A stretch of DNA of 51,325 bases from Bacillota bacterium (GTDB lineage Bacteria > Bacillota > UBA4882 > UBA8346). Where the stretch lies: contig JAEVYU010000015.1 in assembly GCA_023392595.1 (NCBI GenBank), forward strand, positions 1-51,325. Reading direction: 5' to 3'. The notes below the pieces were generated by a model, which had not been told where the DNA came from, ran no database searches, and saw only the letters and a program-made list of their open reading frames with translations. Below are positions 15,767 through 25,561 of the stretch, in pieces. The position numbers were made by a program, and so were the translations under genes. How positions within the stretch are numbered: the first letter of the stretch is position 1; every line of letters starts with the position of its first letter.

Positions 15767-16756
15767 TTATTGGCCGTATCCTTTAGGATGCCCTTTATGC
15801 CAACGCCAAGCCGTCTCTATGATCTTCTCCAACTGGGCATATTGAGGTTTCCAACCCAACTCTTCCCGAATCCGTTTGGATGAAGCTACTAACTCTGCCG
15901 GATCACCGGGACGTCTTGGACCTTCTTTGACAGGAATCGGTAAACCCGTTACCATTTTAGCCGTTTCGATAACTTGGCGGTTAGAATACCCTTGACCATT
16001 CCCAAGGTTATAAATTGTCGATGAAGTCCCTTTTGCCAAAGCCTCCAATGCCAATATATGGGCCTGGGCCAGGTCATTCACATGAATGTAATCCCTTACG
16101 CAAGTTCCATCGGGTGTTGGATAATCCGTACCGAAAATTTCAATGTGCGGCCTCATACCAAGCGCAGCTTGCAAGACAATGGGGACCAGATGAGATTCCG
16201 GCTGATGGTCTTCTCCGATGGGAGCTTCCGGATCGGCCCCCGCAGCATTAAAATAACGTAACGATATATACTTCATGCCATAAGCATGATCATAGGCTTT
16301 TAAGATTCCTTCAAATGTTAATTTGGAAAACCCATAAGGATTGGTAGGGTTTTTAGGATGATCTTCCGGAATCGGAATCTGCTCAGGTTCCCCAAAAACA
16401 GCAGCTGTTGATGAAAATACGAACTTATCCACGCCGCCTTCCCGAAGGGCGTCTAAAAATTCCAAGCCATTCCCAATATTGTTATGAAAATACTTGGCCG
16501 GTTCGCCCACTGATTCTCCAACTAAACTATAAGCACATAAATGTACCGCCGCTTCAATTTTCTCTTCTTCAATAATCTTACGGACCAAAGCTTTATCACT
16601 AACATCCCCTTCAAAAAACTTCCCGGCTTGAACCGCTTCACGATGGCCCTTCACCAGGTTATCCAGGACAACCGGCTGGTGTCCACGGCGGGAAAGTTCC
16701 AATGTCACATGACTGCCAATATAACCGGCCCCTCCAGCTACTAAAACTTTCATCAT
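15767..16756 (-). CDS. galE: UDP-glucose 4-epimerase
   Basis: 329-residue extended short-chain dehydrogenase interconverting UDP-glucose and UDP-galactose. NAD-binding GGAGYIGSH at the N terminus, the catalytic Ser/Thr region FSSTAAVFG and YGFSK (the Tyr-x-x-x-Lys pair), and the GalE blocks SLRYFNAAGADP and GTCVRDYIHVNDLA are all visible. It follows galK by 11 bp with SD AGGTGG, so they are co-transcribed. galT is not in the window. Confidence 0.97.
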   Translation of the reverse strand: MMKVLVAGGAGYIGSHVTLELSRRGHQPVVLDNLVKGHREAVQAGKFFEGDVSDKALVRKIIEEEKIEAAVHLCAYSLVGESVGEPAKYFHNNIGNGLEFLDALREGGVDKFVFSSTAAVFGEPEQIPIPEDHPKNPTNPYGFSKLTFEGILKAYDHAYGMKYISLRYFNAAGADPEAPIGEDHQPESHLVPIVLQAALGMRPHIEIFGTDYPTPDGTCVRDYIHVNDLAQAHILALEALAKGTSSTIYNLGNGQGYSNRQVIETAKMVTGLPIPVKEGPRRPGDPAELVASSKRIREELGWKPQYAQLEKIIETAWRWHKGHPKGYGQ

Positions 16757-16767
16757 TCATTACCACC

Positions 16768-17946
16768 TTATGCAATAATTTCAGCGCCGTTTGCAGCAGT
16801 ACTGATGTAAATTTGAGGCAGAATCCCTGTCTTTGCTTGATAGTTTTTAATAATGTGTTCTCTAAACTGAGCCTCCGCTTTGGTTTCAATTAAGGTGACA
16901 GTGCAGCCACCGAAACCTCCCCCGGTAATTCTGGAACCCAAAACACCCTTGACTTCCCGGGCCAAATCCACCAATAAATCAATTTCCGGGCAACTCACCT
17001 GATAATCGTCACGGAGCGAATCGTGAGATGCATTCATATATTGGCCAAAGGTTTTCAAATCACCCTTATTGAGTGCGCTCATACTGGCCAACACCCGTTC
17101 ATCCTCAGCGATCACGTGTTTTGAACGGCGGTAAACAATCGGGTCCAATTCCGACTTAACTTTTTCCAACTGCTCCATTGTTGCATCGCGCAATGCCTTG
17201 ACTGACGGAAAATGTTTGGCAAGAGTCGCCACGCCCTGCTCGCATTCTTGACGCCGTTTATTATACTCCGAGTCAACTAAGGTATGTTTAACGCCACTTT
17301 GGCAGATAATAATTCGGCAATCCCCTAACTCCAATGGCACAAGTTTATAATCCAGAGACCGGCAATCCAAAAATAAAGCGTGGCCTTGCTCCCCCATCAT
17401 GGAAATAAACTGATCCATGATGCCGCAATTCATGCCGACGAATTTATTTTCAGCCCGCTGACAGAGTCTTACCAAATTGGGTTTTGTAATATTAAATCCC
17501 AACAACTTTTGAGCCGTCACGGCAGTTGCAACTTCCAGGGCTGCTGATGAACTGAGGCCTGAACCCTGGGGAACATCGCCCTGAAAGGCAATATCCATAC
17601 CGGAGAGTTTTATCCCCTCTTCCTGCAGCATCACCAATACTCCACGCAAATAGTTACTCCAACGTTTTTCAGGGTCATATTGGATGGGATGCTCAATGGA
17701 AAACTCGACTTTCTGGTCAAAATCGGCTGAATAAATCCTTACTATACCGGTATCGGTTTTTCGGGCAGCTATGACAATTTGAAAATCAAGGGCCATTGGA
17801 AAAACAAATCCGTCATTATAGTCGGTATGTTCACCAATCAAATTAACTCTTCCGGGAGCTCGAACGATGGTTAAATTTCCACCCTCCCCGAACGCCTTGG
17901 TAAAAATCTTTCTGATACTTTCGATTGCTTCATTTTTTAACATCAT
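16768..17946 (-). CDS. galK: Galactokinase
   Basis: About 392 residues, GHMP kinase phosphorylating galactose at C1. The signature GRVNLIGEHTDYNDGFVFPM, the phosphate loop QGSGLSSSAALEVAT and the C-terminal RITGGGFGGCTV are all present, as is the catalytic Asp region MNCGIMDQF. The open frame runs to 18027, but AAGGAG precedes the ATG pair at 17946/17943 (MMLKNEAIES), giving the usual length. It follows the DeoR-type regulator and precedes galE. Confidence 0.96.
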   Translation of the reverse strand: MMLKNEAIESIRKIFTKAFGEGGNLTIVRAPGRVNLIGEHTDYNDGFVFPMALDFQIVIAARKTDTGIVRIYSADFDQKVEFSIEHPIQYDPEKRWSNYLRGVLVMLQEEGIKLSGMDIAFQGDVPQGSGLSSSAALEVATAVTAQKLLGFNITKPNLVRLCQRAENKFVGMNCGIMDQFISMMGEQGHALFLDCRSLDYKLVPLELGDCRIIICQSGVKHTLVDSEYNKRRQECEQGVATLAKHFPSVKALRDATMEQLEKVKSELDPIVYRRSKHVIAEDERVLASMSALNKGDLKTFGQYMNASHDSLRDDYQVSCPEIDLLVDLAREVKGVLGSRITGGGFGGCTVTLIETKAEAQFREHIIKNYQAKTGILPQIYISTAANGAEIIA

Positions 17947-18046
17947 TAACACTCCTTCGATAGGGAATTTGGAGAACAATCCCTCTTTCATGTCAAGCAT
18001 ATTCATTGGCGTGATCCCAATTGCCATCTGTTTGTGGAAAAATAAT

Positions 18047-18808
18047 TTATACCAGCATGATCGCCAAGCCCTTTTCTTTCAAACGGGCCACTTCTTCAGG
18101 ATCAGCCTGTTCATCCGTTATCAACATATTAATGTCCTGTAAATCGGCAACTTTTGCCAAGGCAACGTTGCCGACTTTACTTGAATCCGCCACCATGATC
18201 CGGCGGCGGGCAGCTTTCAGAAAAAAAGTTTTCATTTCGGCTTCAGCCATATTCACATTGGTGATACCATGTTTAGCATTTATTCCATTCGCGCCAACAA
18301 ATGCTATATCCACTTGAACACGCTCCAATAGAAATTGGCCGAAAGGATTTACCAATGAATGCTGTTTCGCCCGTAAAGTGCCGCCCGTGACCAAAACTGT
18401 AATTTCAGGCGCTTCTTCCAGCAACATCGCTATGTTCAAAGCGTTGGTTACCACAGTTAACCCTTTGCGCATTTGAAGATTCCGGGCAACCTCGGTAACT
18501 GTCGTCCCCACATCGAGGATGATCGTTTCGCCGTCGGAAACTAATTCAGCTGCCGCCTGACCAATCCGGGATTTTTCCTCCTGAAAAGCGGTCTCTTCTA
18601 TGTTGAAGGAGCGTTCAAAGCCTCGTTTGGCAATTAAAATCGCTCCGCCGTGGGTGCGGTTTAAGAATCCTTGCTTTTCCAAGAAATCCAAATCTTGACG
18701 GACCGTTACTTCGGAAACACCCAATTTCCGCGCCAAATCAATTACTTGGCAACGACCGGTCTCATTCAAAATATTTAAAATAAAGGTTCGTCTTTCTTCC
18801 GGAAACAC
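18047..18808 (-). CDS. DeoR-family transcriptional regulator of the gal genes
   Basis: About 253 residues: an N-terminal DeoR helix-turn-helix (FPEERRTFILNIL, then VSEVTVRQDLDFLEKQG) and a C-terminal sugar-phosphate sensing domain (ILDVGTTVTEVARNL, VTGGTLR, FVGANGI, VADSSKVG). The open frame extends to a TTG at 18853, but that TTG is the -35 box itself. The GTG at 18808 (MFPEERR) has AAAGGG upstream and the usual DeoR start. As first gene of deoR-galK-galE it probably regulates that operon in response to a sugar phosphate. Confidence 0.92.
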   Translation of the reverse strand: MFPEERRTFILNILNETGRCQVIDLARKLGVSEVTVRQDLDFLEKQGFLNRTHGGAILIAKRGFERSFNIEETAFQEEKSRIGQAAAELVSDGETIILDVGTTVTEVARNLQMRKGLTVVTNALNIAMLLEEAPEITVLVTGGTLRAKQHSLVNPFGQFLLERVQVDIAFVGANGINAKHGITNVNMAEAEMKTFFLKAARRRIMVADSSKVGNVALAKVADLQDINMLITDEQADPEEVARLKEKGLAIMLV

Positions 18809-18824
18809 TCCCATCACCCTTTCT

Positions 18825-18853
18825 ATTTTACGTTTTCTTTTCTTTGCTGTCAA
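18825..18853 (-). promoter_or_regulatory. Promoter of deoR-galK-galE
   Basis: Minus-strand -35 TTGACA (18848-18853), 17-bp spacer, -10 TAAAAT (18825-18830). It ends only about 17 bp before the GTG start, so the leader is very short. Confidence 0.8.
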
Positions 18854-18931
18854 TTATTTTGTTTTTATCCCGATAAGAAACAGCTTTCGTAAGTAATCAA
18901 AAACAAAGCCATCCCTTCGGGTTCCAATATG

Positions 18932-18966
18932 AAGGGAGAGCAAAATTTCATTTTTTGCGCTCCCTT
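18932..18966 (-). terminator. Strong hairpin downstream of the PKD gene
   Basis: AAGGGAG (18932-18938) pairs with CTCCCTT (18960-18966), and the stem extends through GCAAAA/TTTTGC with one mismatch. It lies about 50 bp after the stop of the PKD-repeat gene, between it and the deoR promoter. There is no clean T run, so terminator function is probable but not certain. Confidence 0.5.
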
Positions 18967-19017
18967 TAAAACAAACCTTTTGAGACGGCTAATCGAAGGC
19001 AATCGACCTTTCGATCC

Positions 19018-20988
19018 CTATTTAACAACCACTTTAAATGTTTTCCGCTCTGAATTTCCCAGATTCGGGTCTTCGACAAAAATCAACACATTATATGTGC
19101 CCGGCACCGTAAAGGTATGTTTTTGATCCGGCCCTTCGTTGATACTGCCATCGCCAAAATCCCAAACATATTTCATGGAAGTATTCTTATTTCCTTCTTC
19201 GCTGGCCTCTGCATGACAGCTTACTGTCAATGGAGCCCCTCCGGATAAAGGAGTCAGGGTAGCAGTGAGACGAATTTTCGGCATTCTGACGTCAATCAAT
19301 GTACTGGATTTTGCAGAACTTGCCGGATGTAACCAATCTTTGACTTCCAAAGTTACCGTATATTTTCCATCTTGTTTATAGGTATGGACCGGATTTTGTT
19401 CAACACTGGTCTCACTATCGCCAAAATCCCATAAATATTGAGGATCACAGGGTGATCCTGCCACAGACACCTGTCCGTTGAATTTAACGGTAAAAGGAGC
19501 TAAGCCCTTATTGGCATTGGATTTTAATGTTACCTTCATCTCGGGCGGCTGAGCTTCAACGTTTAATGAAGTTGCTATTAGATTCCCAGAGTGCAAACGA
19601 TCACTTACCGTTAACTGTACATTATATATTCCCGGTTTTTTGAAAACATGGGTTGGTTTTTCTAAATTGCTGATTTCTCCATCTCCAAAATCCCAGCGAT
19701 ATGACAATTCAACCGGCGATCCTACTACAGTTACTTTCGGATCGAAGTCTGCCTTAAGGGGAATGATTCCTTTTTCAATGGAGACAGTCGGCTTCATGGT
19801 CAATTGAGGCGCCAAAGCCTTGATTAAAAAGACCTTTTCAGGAATAAGCAGACCCGGATGTAGCTTATCCGCAGTTTTTAAAACAATCTGATAGTCGCCG
19901 GGTTCCTTAAAACGATAGCTGAAGTCTTTGCCCTCAACCGTTTCCTTGCCGATTTCCCAACTGAATTTAAGCTGAGTCGGCCCTCCGGAAATCGTGGGAT
20001 TAACGGTACCCGTCACGGCAAGAGGTATTGAACCGCTGAGGGGACTCAATTCAACATCTGGAGTGATGTTTAGTGGTTCCGCTTGTACCTGCCAATTCCG
20101 CCCGAAAGTATAATCTCCTACTTTAGCAGTCAACAATACTTGATATTGACCCGGTTCAACAATACTTCCGCTAACCTCTGAACCGGAAACCTCGGTTCCA
20201 TTGCCAAAGTTCCAACTATAAGTGGCTTTTTGACCATAATTTACAATGGCATTGACCTTTGCAGATAAATTCAGCTCTACTGGCCCTTTTAGCGGTTCAA
20301 GTTTTGGCTCCATTTGAATCAATGAGGGTACATCAATGCTACAATAAAATTTTTGGGAACTCTCGCCGCTTAATAATTTTCCCTTCCCCTCAATGATAAT
20401 CGAAGTATTTCCGGATTCACCGAATTGATGGGAAACCTTATTACCGGCAGTAAAATCATCACTGCCCCATTGCCAACTCCAATTACTTAGCCCCTCAGGT
20501 CCTATAATTTCAAAGTTAAGCTGGTAGGGTTTATCTCCCTGAGAATATAGAACTCTTGCTTCCGTATATTTCAAACGCGCTTGAACTCCGGCGCCATCTC
20601 TGGTTACTAATAAAGAATATTCTCCGGCATTCAAAGTTATCTTCAGTTGAGTTCCTTTGGGTATGACGATTCTTCCGGACCCTGAAACCGTCTTATATTC
20701 GATTTTTTTTGCTGGCGCATCCATACTCTCAATCTGAAAATAGGCAGTTTCCTTTTCACTGGCCAGACTGTTCCTATCAATTTTTAGATTCCACTCCAAA
20801 GTGGTATCAAAACTCAATGGATTAACAGGAATAACAACTGCTTGTTTTTGATTGGCCCTACTCACTTGGACTTGAAGTGTTCGATCAAGAGATACAGTTT
20901 TGGTATCGCTTTCAATACCAATACCATCGACAACTCCAGCCAAAAGGAATGATACAATACTTAATAAAATAAAGTAATACTTTCGCAA
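19018..20988 (-). CDS. Secreted PKD-repeat protein
   Basis: 656 residues with an N-terminal signal peptide (residues about 1-22, YYFILLSIVSFLLAGVV). Five PKD-type beta-sandwich repeats follow at roughly 225-300, 310-392, 395-478, 485-566 and 572-656, marked by WNFGNG, WEIGKE, WDFGDGE, WDFGDSE and WDFGDGS and by H-x-F-x-x-P-G-x-Y-x-V ends. A PKD-like unit at 150-217 (WQWGSDDF) may be a sixth. PKD domains typically mediate surface adhesion. No catalytic domain or sorting signal is seen. TTG start with AAGGAGG upstream. Confidence 0.88.
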   Translation of the reverse strand: MRKYYFILLSIVSFLLAGVVDGIGIESDTKTVSLDRTLQVQVSRANQKQAVVIPVNPLSFDTTLEWNLKIDRNSLASEKETAYFQIESMDAPAKKIEYKTVSGSGRIVIPKGTQLKITLNAGEYSLLVTRDGAGVQARLKYTEARVLYSQGDKPYQLNFEIIGPEGLSNWSWQWGSDDFTAGNKVSHQFGESGNTSIIIEGKGKLLSGESSQKFYCSIDVPSLIQMEPKLEPLKGPVELNLSAKVNAIVNYGQKATYSWNFGNGTEVSGSEVSGSIVEPGQYQVLLTAKVGDYTFGRNWQVQAEPLNITPDVELSPLSGSIPLAVTGTVNPTISGGPTQLKFSWEIGKETVEGKDFSYRFKEPGDYQIVLKTADKLHPGLLIPEKVFLIKALAPQLTMKPTVSIEKGIIPLKADFDPKVTVVGSPVELSYRWDFGDGEISNLEKPTHVFKKPGIYNVQLTVSDRLHSGNLIATSLNVEAQPPEMKVTLKSNANKGLAPFTVKFNGQVSVAGSPCDPQYLWDFGDSETSVEQNPVHTYKQDGKYTVTLEVKDWLHPASSAKSSTLIDVRMPKIRLTATLTPLSGGAPLTVSCHAEASEEGNKNTSMKYVWDFGDGSINEGPDQKHTFTVPGTYNVLIFVEDPNLGNSERKTFKVVVK

Positions 20989-21218
20989 TCCGCTCGCCTC
21001 CTTATCTTTTATACTATATCATAAAATTTACCTGACCGGTCAATCGACTTTAGCTATAAAGAATTTACCCAATAATTTTTTTTAAGGCACCATAGTGGGA
21101 ATTTTTTATTAATAAAGTGCCAGCAGGATTATTGGGCAGCGAGTTGAATTCATTGAATAATATGATCAATGGATTAATCCAAGGGAATAAAATTCAAATG
21201 GATATATGTGGTGATTTT

Positions 21219-21380
21219 ATGGCGACCAAAGAAGAAGCAGTCAACAAACAACTGAAACAACTTGAAAAATTAACACCCGAACAAATTGTAAACGGGCTTC
21301 GCTTATGGTTGGGTAATGAAAATGATGGGCCAACCCCGAGCCAAAGCAAAAATTCTTCCGTTCCCGATAATAAAAAGTAA
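21219..21380 (+). CDS. Small acidic/polar protein, unknown
   Basis: About 53 residues from ATG 21219 (MATKEEAVNKQLKQLEKL), preceded by GGTGAT. A longer frame from GTG 21117 lacks a ribosome site. A helical N-terminal part (KLTPEQIVNGLRLWLG) is followed by a disordered Ser/Asn/Pro tail. No family recognised. It stands alone between two minus-strand genes. Confidence 0.45.
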   Translation: MATKEEAVNKQLKQLEKLTPEQIVNGLRLWLGNENDGPTPSQSKNSSVPDNKK

Positions 21381-21480
21381 CTATTGTTCAATAGAGTACT
21401 CATATAGAATTCGGTGTTCTTTCGATTTAAGTGAGCAGTCCATGCACCAAAGGTTGAATTTAACAGGTTCCATAATATTT

Positions 21481-22809
21481 TTACTTCTTAAACAAATCTC
21501 TGACTCCCAGTACGCTCAATTCTTCCGCTTTCCACAAAATTTCTCTCCCGGCAATACAGGTACCTACCCAAGCAGCCGCAATGGCCCATCCGGCAACAAC
21601 ATCGCTGGGGTAATGGACTCCTAAATAAATGCGACTTAGACCCACTCCAAAAGCGATTATCATCAATAAAAACGAAAAAATCCCGCTATGATGAAAATTT
21701 TTTCGATTCCGAATAACTAAATACGCTAAGAAACTATAAAGAGTCATGGTTATCAACGCATGCCCACTTGGAAAGCTGTAACCAGTTGCCATTCCAAGCC
21801 ACGGCAAGGGTGGGCGGGTCCTCTCAAAAGTCGCTTTTAACATCTCTGTCAACCCCCAGCCACCAGCGGCACAAATATCCAGTACGATACCATCAATAAG
21901 GAACCTGCGATATAGGATGCCGAAAACCGTTAAAAAAACAACAATTAAAAAAATGACCGGAGTTGAACCCAGGTTGGTAATTGCATTCATTATCGGAGTG
22001 AGCCAAGATGCTCTCCAGGTCACAATATAGGCGCCAACACTCTGATCAAAAAGACCCAATTCATTTTCAAGTAATTCATGGGCCAGTTTTATGAAAAAAC
22101 CAATGCAAAAAATGATTAAGGTTGCGCCGGCAATAAGAAACCAACCGAAACGGCTTACGACTTCTGTTCGCTTATTAATCCTGGCGGCCCCTTGCTGCCA
22201 TAACGATTTTAGACGGTGGATGACAGGAACTAAATATTGTTGAATCCATTGGGTATGCCAAAAAACCAGTAACAATAAAAGGCCGGTCCCAACGATCACG
22301 AACATGGCCATACCCATTGAGTGATGCAAGTAATCGGCTACCTTGGGACCATAAAACATCAACAATAAAGCGCCGCTAAAAAAGTGAATGCTCCTGGCTA
22401 TTGCGGAAATCGTAATAAAGGTAAAGAGCGGCATCTGAAAAACCCCGGACATGATGGCGAATAATTTATAAGGGATTGGGGTTAATCCGCCTATTGCAAT
22501 AGCCCACCCTCCATAGCGTAAAAATAAAGACTCCACTTTACCGGAGTGTTCCGCATTAAATAAATGAGTTAAAATAGGCCGTCCAACCCGAAATCCGATT
22601 GCATATCCAAAAACGCCTCCCAAAATCGAACCCGCCGTGCCAATCAAAGCATACAACGGTCCGAACTGAGGACTGGCCAAAGTCATCGGAATCAGCAATA
22701 AATAAGGAGGCAACGGGAAAAACGACGCTTCCACGAAAGATAAGATAAACAAACCAATTACCCCGTAATGGGCCAAAAAAATCAGGATATGCCCGGCCCA
22801 ATCCTGCAT
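21481..22809 (-). CDS. DedA-PAP2 fusion membrane protein
   Basis: About 442 residues. The first half (to about 200) is a DedA/SNARE-associated domain (FVEASFFPLPP, then GGVFGYAIGFRVGRP and GGLTPIPYKLFAI). The second half is a PAP2-type lipid phosphatase with all three motifs: KATFERTRP, YSFPSGHA and SRIYLGVHYPSDVVAG, in a multi-span membrane frame. DedA proteins are lipid transporters/scramblases and PAP2 enzymes dephosphorylate lipid pyrophosphates. Together they suggest undecaprenyl phosphate recycling. The ATG at 22809 follows GGGAGGAAT and replaces the TTG at 22839. Confidence 0.92.
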   Translation of the reverse strand: MQDWAGHILIFLAHYGVIGLFILSFVEASFFPLPPYLLLIPMTLASPQFGPLYALIGTAGSILGGVFGYAIGFRVGRPILTHLFNAEHSGKVESLFLRYGGWAIAIGGLTPIPYKLFAIMSGVFQMPLFTFITISAIARSIHFFSGALLLMFYGPKVADYLHHSMGMAMFVIVGTGLLLLLVFWHTQWIQQYLVPVIHRLKSLWQQGAARINKRTEVVSRFGWFLIAGATLIIFCIGFFIKLAHELLENELGLFDQSVGAYIVTWRASWLTPIMNAITNLGSTPVIFLIVVFLTVFGILYRRFLIDGIVLDICAAGGWGLTEMLKATFERTRPPLPWLGMATGYSFPSGHALITMTLYSFLAYLVIRNRKNFHHSGIFSFLLMIIAFGVGLSRIYLGVHYPSDVVAGWAIAAAWVGTCIAGREILWKAEELSVLGVRDLFKK

Positions 22810-23030
22810 CTGAATATTCCTCCCTTCATTGCGACTCAACCGCTTTCAATCGGTATATTACCCGCAACTCCCTATATATTTTCATAAAAGCATCCATGAA
22901 AACACAAAAAAGGCCCGTTACGGATTCACAGTAGAAAGAACAAATATAGCTCAACTCTAAGAAGCAATACTATATTTTCTTGTCTTCCCGCTGTAATTCC
23001 TTGTTGGGCAGCCTGCAGATGGGCTCAAAA

Positions 23031-24155
23031 TTAAAACCTGATCTCGCTTGTAACGATTGCTGCATTATCGTCATCATTTTTTACGTATGCAACGTTCGTA
23101 TTAAAGACCCATAACAACCGCAAGCCGAGTCCTGCCGTATAACTCACGGGCTTATTTTTGTTGGTAAAACAACCAAACCTAACTGCAACCGTGTTCCATA
23201 ACGCAGACTGTTCAAGTCCCAAATGAATCCGGGTTTGATCATTGCTGGAATTGGTGATAGCCTCCACATCCGCCGATATTAAAGTACTTTTAAAAGGATG
23301 GTAAGCTATACCTAAAATATAGGACCTGGGGATTTCAACGGCTAACTTCGATGTCATAGAAGACTCTTTTACTAATATCAATTCCGGATTATCAGGATTA
23401 ATAGTTTCATCTATTTTATATGTAGATAAAGTCCCCTCATCCGGATCAATTTGATAAAATATATTTCGGGCAGTAAAACCGATGTTTGTGTTGGAAGTCA
23501 GTTTATAGAGGACCCCAACATCACAAGCGGCACCAGTACCGGTATTGGAAGTAACCTTGGCGCCACCAGCGGCATTAAAATCTAGTGCCGCTTGTGCATA
23601 ATCCGAATTATCTTCAAATTTGGAAGTATCCGGTATATTCGGGCTTTCAACCTCAGCATAGCCTGCCCCCACGGCTTTCAAGTTAATGCCGAAAGCCAAG
23701 GCTTTTGTAAGATGAAAAGCCACTGTAACCACACCGTAATCCACTGCAGTCGAATTGATATTGGTGGTGGTGTCATCCATCTTGGTATCCAGTTCGAAAT
23801 CTAGGTAATCACTGATACCGAAATGCTTGGTGGTAATTCCAAAGAATCCTGCCACTTGAACGCTCTGATTCAAATCCTCTTTGCCCGGAAGCACGTTATC
23901 ATCAATATCCTCCATGACATTTTGCAATTTATCCACATTACCCCGTGCTCCAACGCCTATGGACAGTCCAAAGTATTTAATTTGAGTAATCCCGGCCGGG
24001 TTCCAATATGGAGCATAGCCGTCATCAGCTAAAGCCGTGTAAGCGCCCCCCATGCCAACGGCACGGGCGCCCTGGCCGATCGAAGCCCCCCGGGAAATCG
24101 AAGCCATAGAAGCAATCAACGAAACAGATATAAGGCCGATTAATAATTTTTTCAT
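23031..24155 (-). CDS. TraF/UPF0164-type outer-membrane barrel-like protein (paralogue 2)
   Basis: 374 residues with signal peptide (MKKLLIGLISVSLIASMAS, cleavage near SRGA). The mature start ARAVGMGGAYTALADDGYAP then YWNPAGI is the hallmark of the PorV/FadL-like and TraF_2/UPF0164 families, followed by alternating amphipathic strands. The C-terminal part repeats the paralogue's pattern (SADVEAITNSSNDQTRIHLG, CFTNKN, SYTAGLGL). It lies 24 bp after its paralogue, a tandem duplication. Such proteins belong to outer membranes, implying a diderm envelope. Ligand unknown. Confidence 0.85.
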   Translation of the reverse strand: MKKLLIGLISVSLIASMASISRGASIGQGARAVGMGGAYTALADDGYAPYWNPAGITQIKYFGLSIGVGARGNVDKLQNVMEDIDDNVLPGKEDLNQSVQVAGFFGITTKHFGISDYLDFELDTKMDDTTTNINSTAVDYGVVTVAFHLTKALAFGINLKAVGAGYAEVESPNIPDTSKFEDNSDYAQAALDFNAAGGAKVTSNTGTGAACDVGVLYKLTSNTNIGFTARNIFYQIDPDEGTLSTYKIDETINPDNPELILVKESSMTSKLAVEIPRSYILGIAYHPFKSTLISADVEAITNSSNDQTRIHLGLEQSALWNTVAVRFGCFTNKNKPVSYTAGLGLRLLWVFNTNVAYVKNDDDNAAIVTSEIRF

Positions 24156-24179
24156 GCCTTTAAGCTCCTAAAATATTAT

Positions 24180-25313
24180 TTAAAAATATAAATCGCCCGT
24201 TACCAAATAAGTTTGACCATCATCATGCTTTATATAGGCAGCATTAATACCCAAAACCCACAGTTGGAATCCAAGACCTGCGGTATAACTCATCGCTTCT
24301 CCTTTGTTGGTAAAACACCCCAGCCGCAATGCTAAAACGTCCCATAAAGCGGTTTGTTCCAGGCCAAAGTGAAAACGCGTTTGGTCATTACTGGTATTGG
24401 TAATACTCTCAACATCAGCAGCCAGCAAGGTCGTTTCAAAAGGATGATAGGATATGCCCAAAGTGTAAGTTCTAGGAATTTCAATGGAATGAGTATAGGG
24501 GGTTTCGGTACCTTCACTCAAGGTCAGCTGAGGATCACTAGGATTGTTAGTAGATTTTAACGTATAATAAGTTGTATTCCCTTCATCCGAATCAATTTGA
24601 ACAAATAAATTATGCGCTGTAAAACCGAGAGTAACTTCTTCGGTCAGTCTTAATAAAGCTCCAATATCATAAGCTGTGCCTGTCCCAGTATTATAGGAAA
24701 CGGATGCTGGAGTATTCGTGTTATAATCATTAACTTTGGCTAGTACTTCTCCTGGAGTAGTGCAAGAGGACAAATCAGGAAAAGGCGGTAGTACCGCTTC
24801 GCCGTATGCCGCATAAACTGATTTAAAATTAATACCAATTGCCAGAGTTCTCTCAACTATAAAGGCAATGGTTGCAACCCCATAGCCTTCTCCGGTCATA
24901 TTGGTTCCAATCCCTATGTTTTGTGTATCATCCATGATTGTGTTAAGCTGTAAATCCCCGTAACCGCTTAGGGCAAAATAGCGAGTGGTAAATCCCAGGT
25001 AACCATGAAGGAGGTAACTTTGGTTCATATCTTCGCGAGCCGGCATCTCACTATTGGAGAGGGCTTTCTCAACATTAGACAGCTTGTCAAGGTCACCTTG
25101 AAAACCGGCCCCGAAAGTGAACCCGAAATGAGGGGTTTGCACAATTCCGGCCGGGTTCCAATAGGGCGCATATCCATCATCCGCCACGGCGGTATAGGCG
25201 CCTCCCATTCCGATTGCCCTTGCACCAGCTCCGATACTTGTCCCCCAGGAAGGCGAAATATAAAAAAATATCAGAAATAAAGCCATCAGCGGAAACAAAA
25301 CTTTTTTCATCAT
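24180..25313 (-). CDS. TraF/UPF0164-type outer-membrane barrel-like protein (paralogue 1)
   Basis: 377 residues with signal peptide (VLFPLMALFLIFFYISPSWG). The N-terminal signature ARAIGMGGAYTAVADDGYAP and YWNPAGI is shared with the gene after it. Both also share the IDSDEGN/IDPDEGT loop and the VESITNTSNDQTRFHFGLEQ-like block, so they arose by duplication. AAGGAGGAAATG gives a strong start. First gene of the pair. Export as an outer-membrane barrel is inferred from family and signal peptide. Confidence 0.85.
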   Translation of the reverse strand: MMKKVLFPLMALFLIFFYISPSWGTSIGAGARAIGMGGAYTAVADDGYAPYWNPAGIVQTPHFGFTFGAGFQGDLDKLSNVEKALSNSEMPAREDMNQSYLLHGYLGFTTRYFALSGYGDLQLNTIMDDTQNIGIGTNMTGEGYGVATIAFIVERTLAIGINFKSVYAAYGEAVLPPFPDLSSCTTPGEVLAKVNDYNTNTPASVSYNTGTGTAYDIGALLRLTEEVTLGFTAHNLFVQIDSDEGNTTYYTLKSTNNPSDPQLTLSEGTETPYTHSIEIPRTYTLGISYHPFETTLLAADVESITNTSNDQTRFHFGLEQTALWDVLALRLGCFTNKGEAMSYTAGLGFQLWVLGINAAYIKHDDGQTYLVTGDLYF

Positions 25314-25561
25314 TTCCTCCTTGAAATTTACTTATATATAACATCGGAAAAATTTGTTTTTTTTATAGCAAAATACAACAAATGTTCCGAGGCATATCTG
25401 CCCAGAAAACTATCGGTCTTCGGCATCCTTGCCCCTAAGACACTTAAGGAAAACACATAAAATTTAAAAAACCAATCACAATTCTACAAATCTCAATGAA
25501 ATAATCAATGGTAAGCTAGTTTCGTTTTTCAGGTGAAAAAAGGTATTTGCCTAAGAAAAAT
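25314..25561. other. Intergenic region upstream of the barrel pair
   Basis: About 250 bp of A/T-rich sequence between the DUF1540 terminator and the barrel genes. It must hold the barrel promoter, but no hexamer pair with a good spacer stands out. No ORF or repeat of note. Confidence 0.4.

Noticed and set aside
18809..18853. Longer DeoR N terminus (MTAKKRKRKIERV)
   Set aside because: The segment coincides with the -35 and -10 boxes of the operon promoter, so it cannot be in the transcript.
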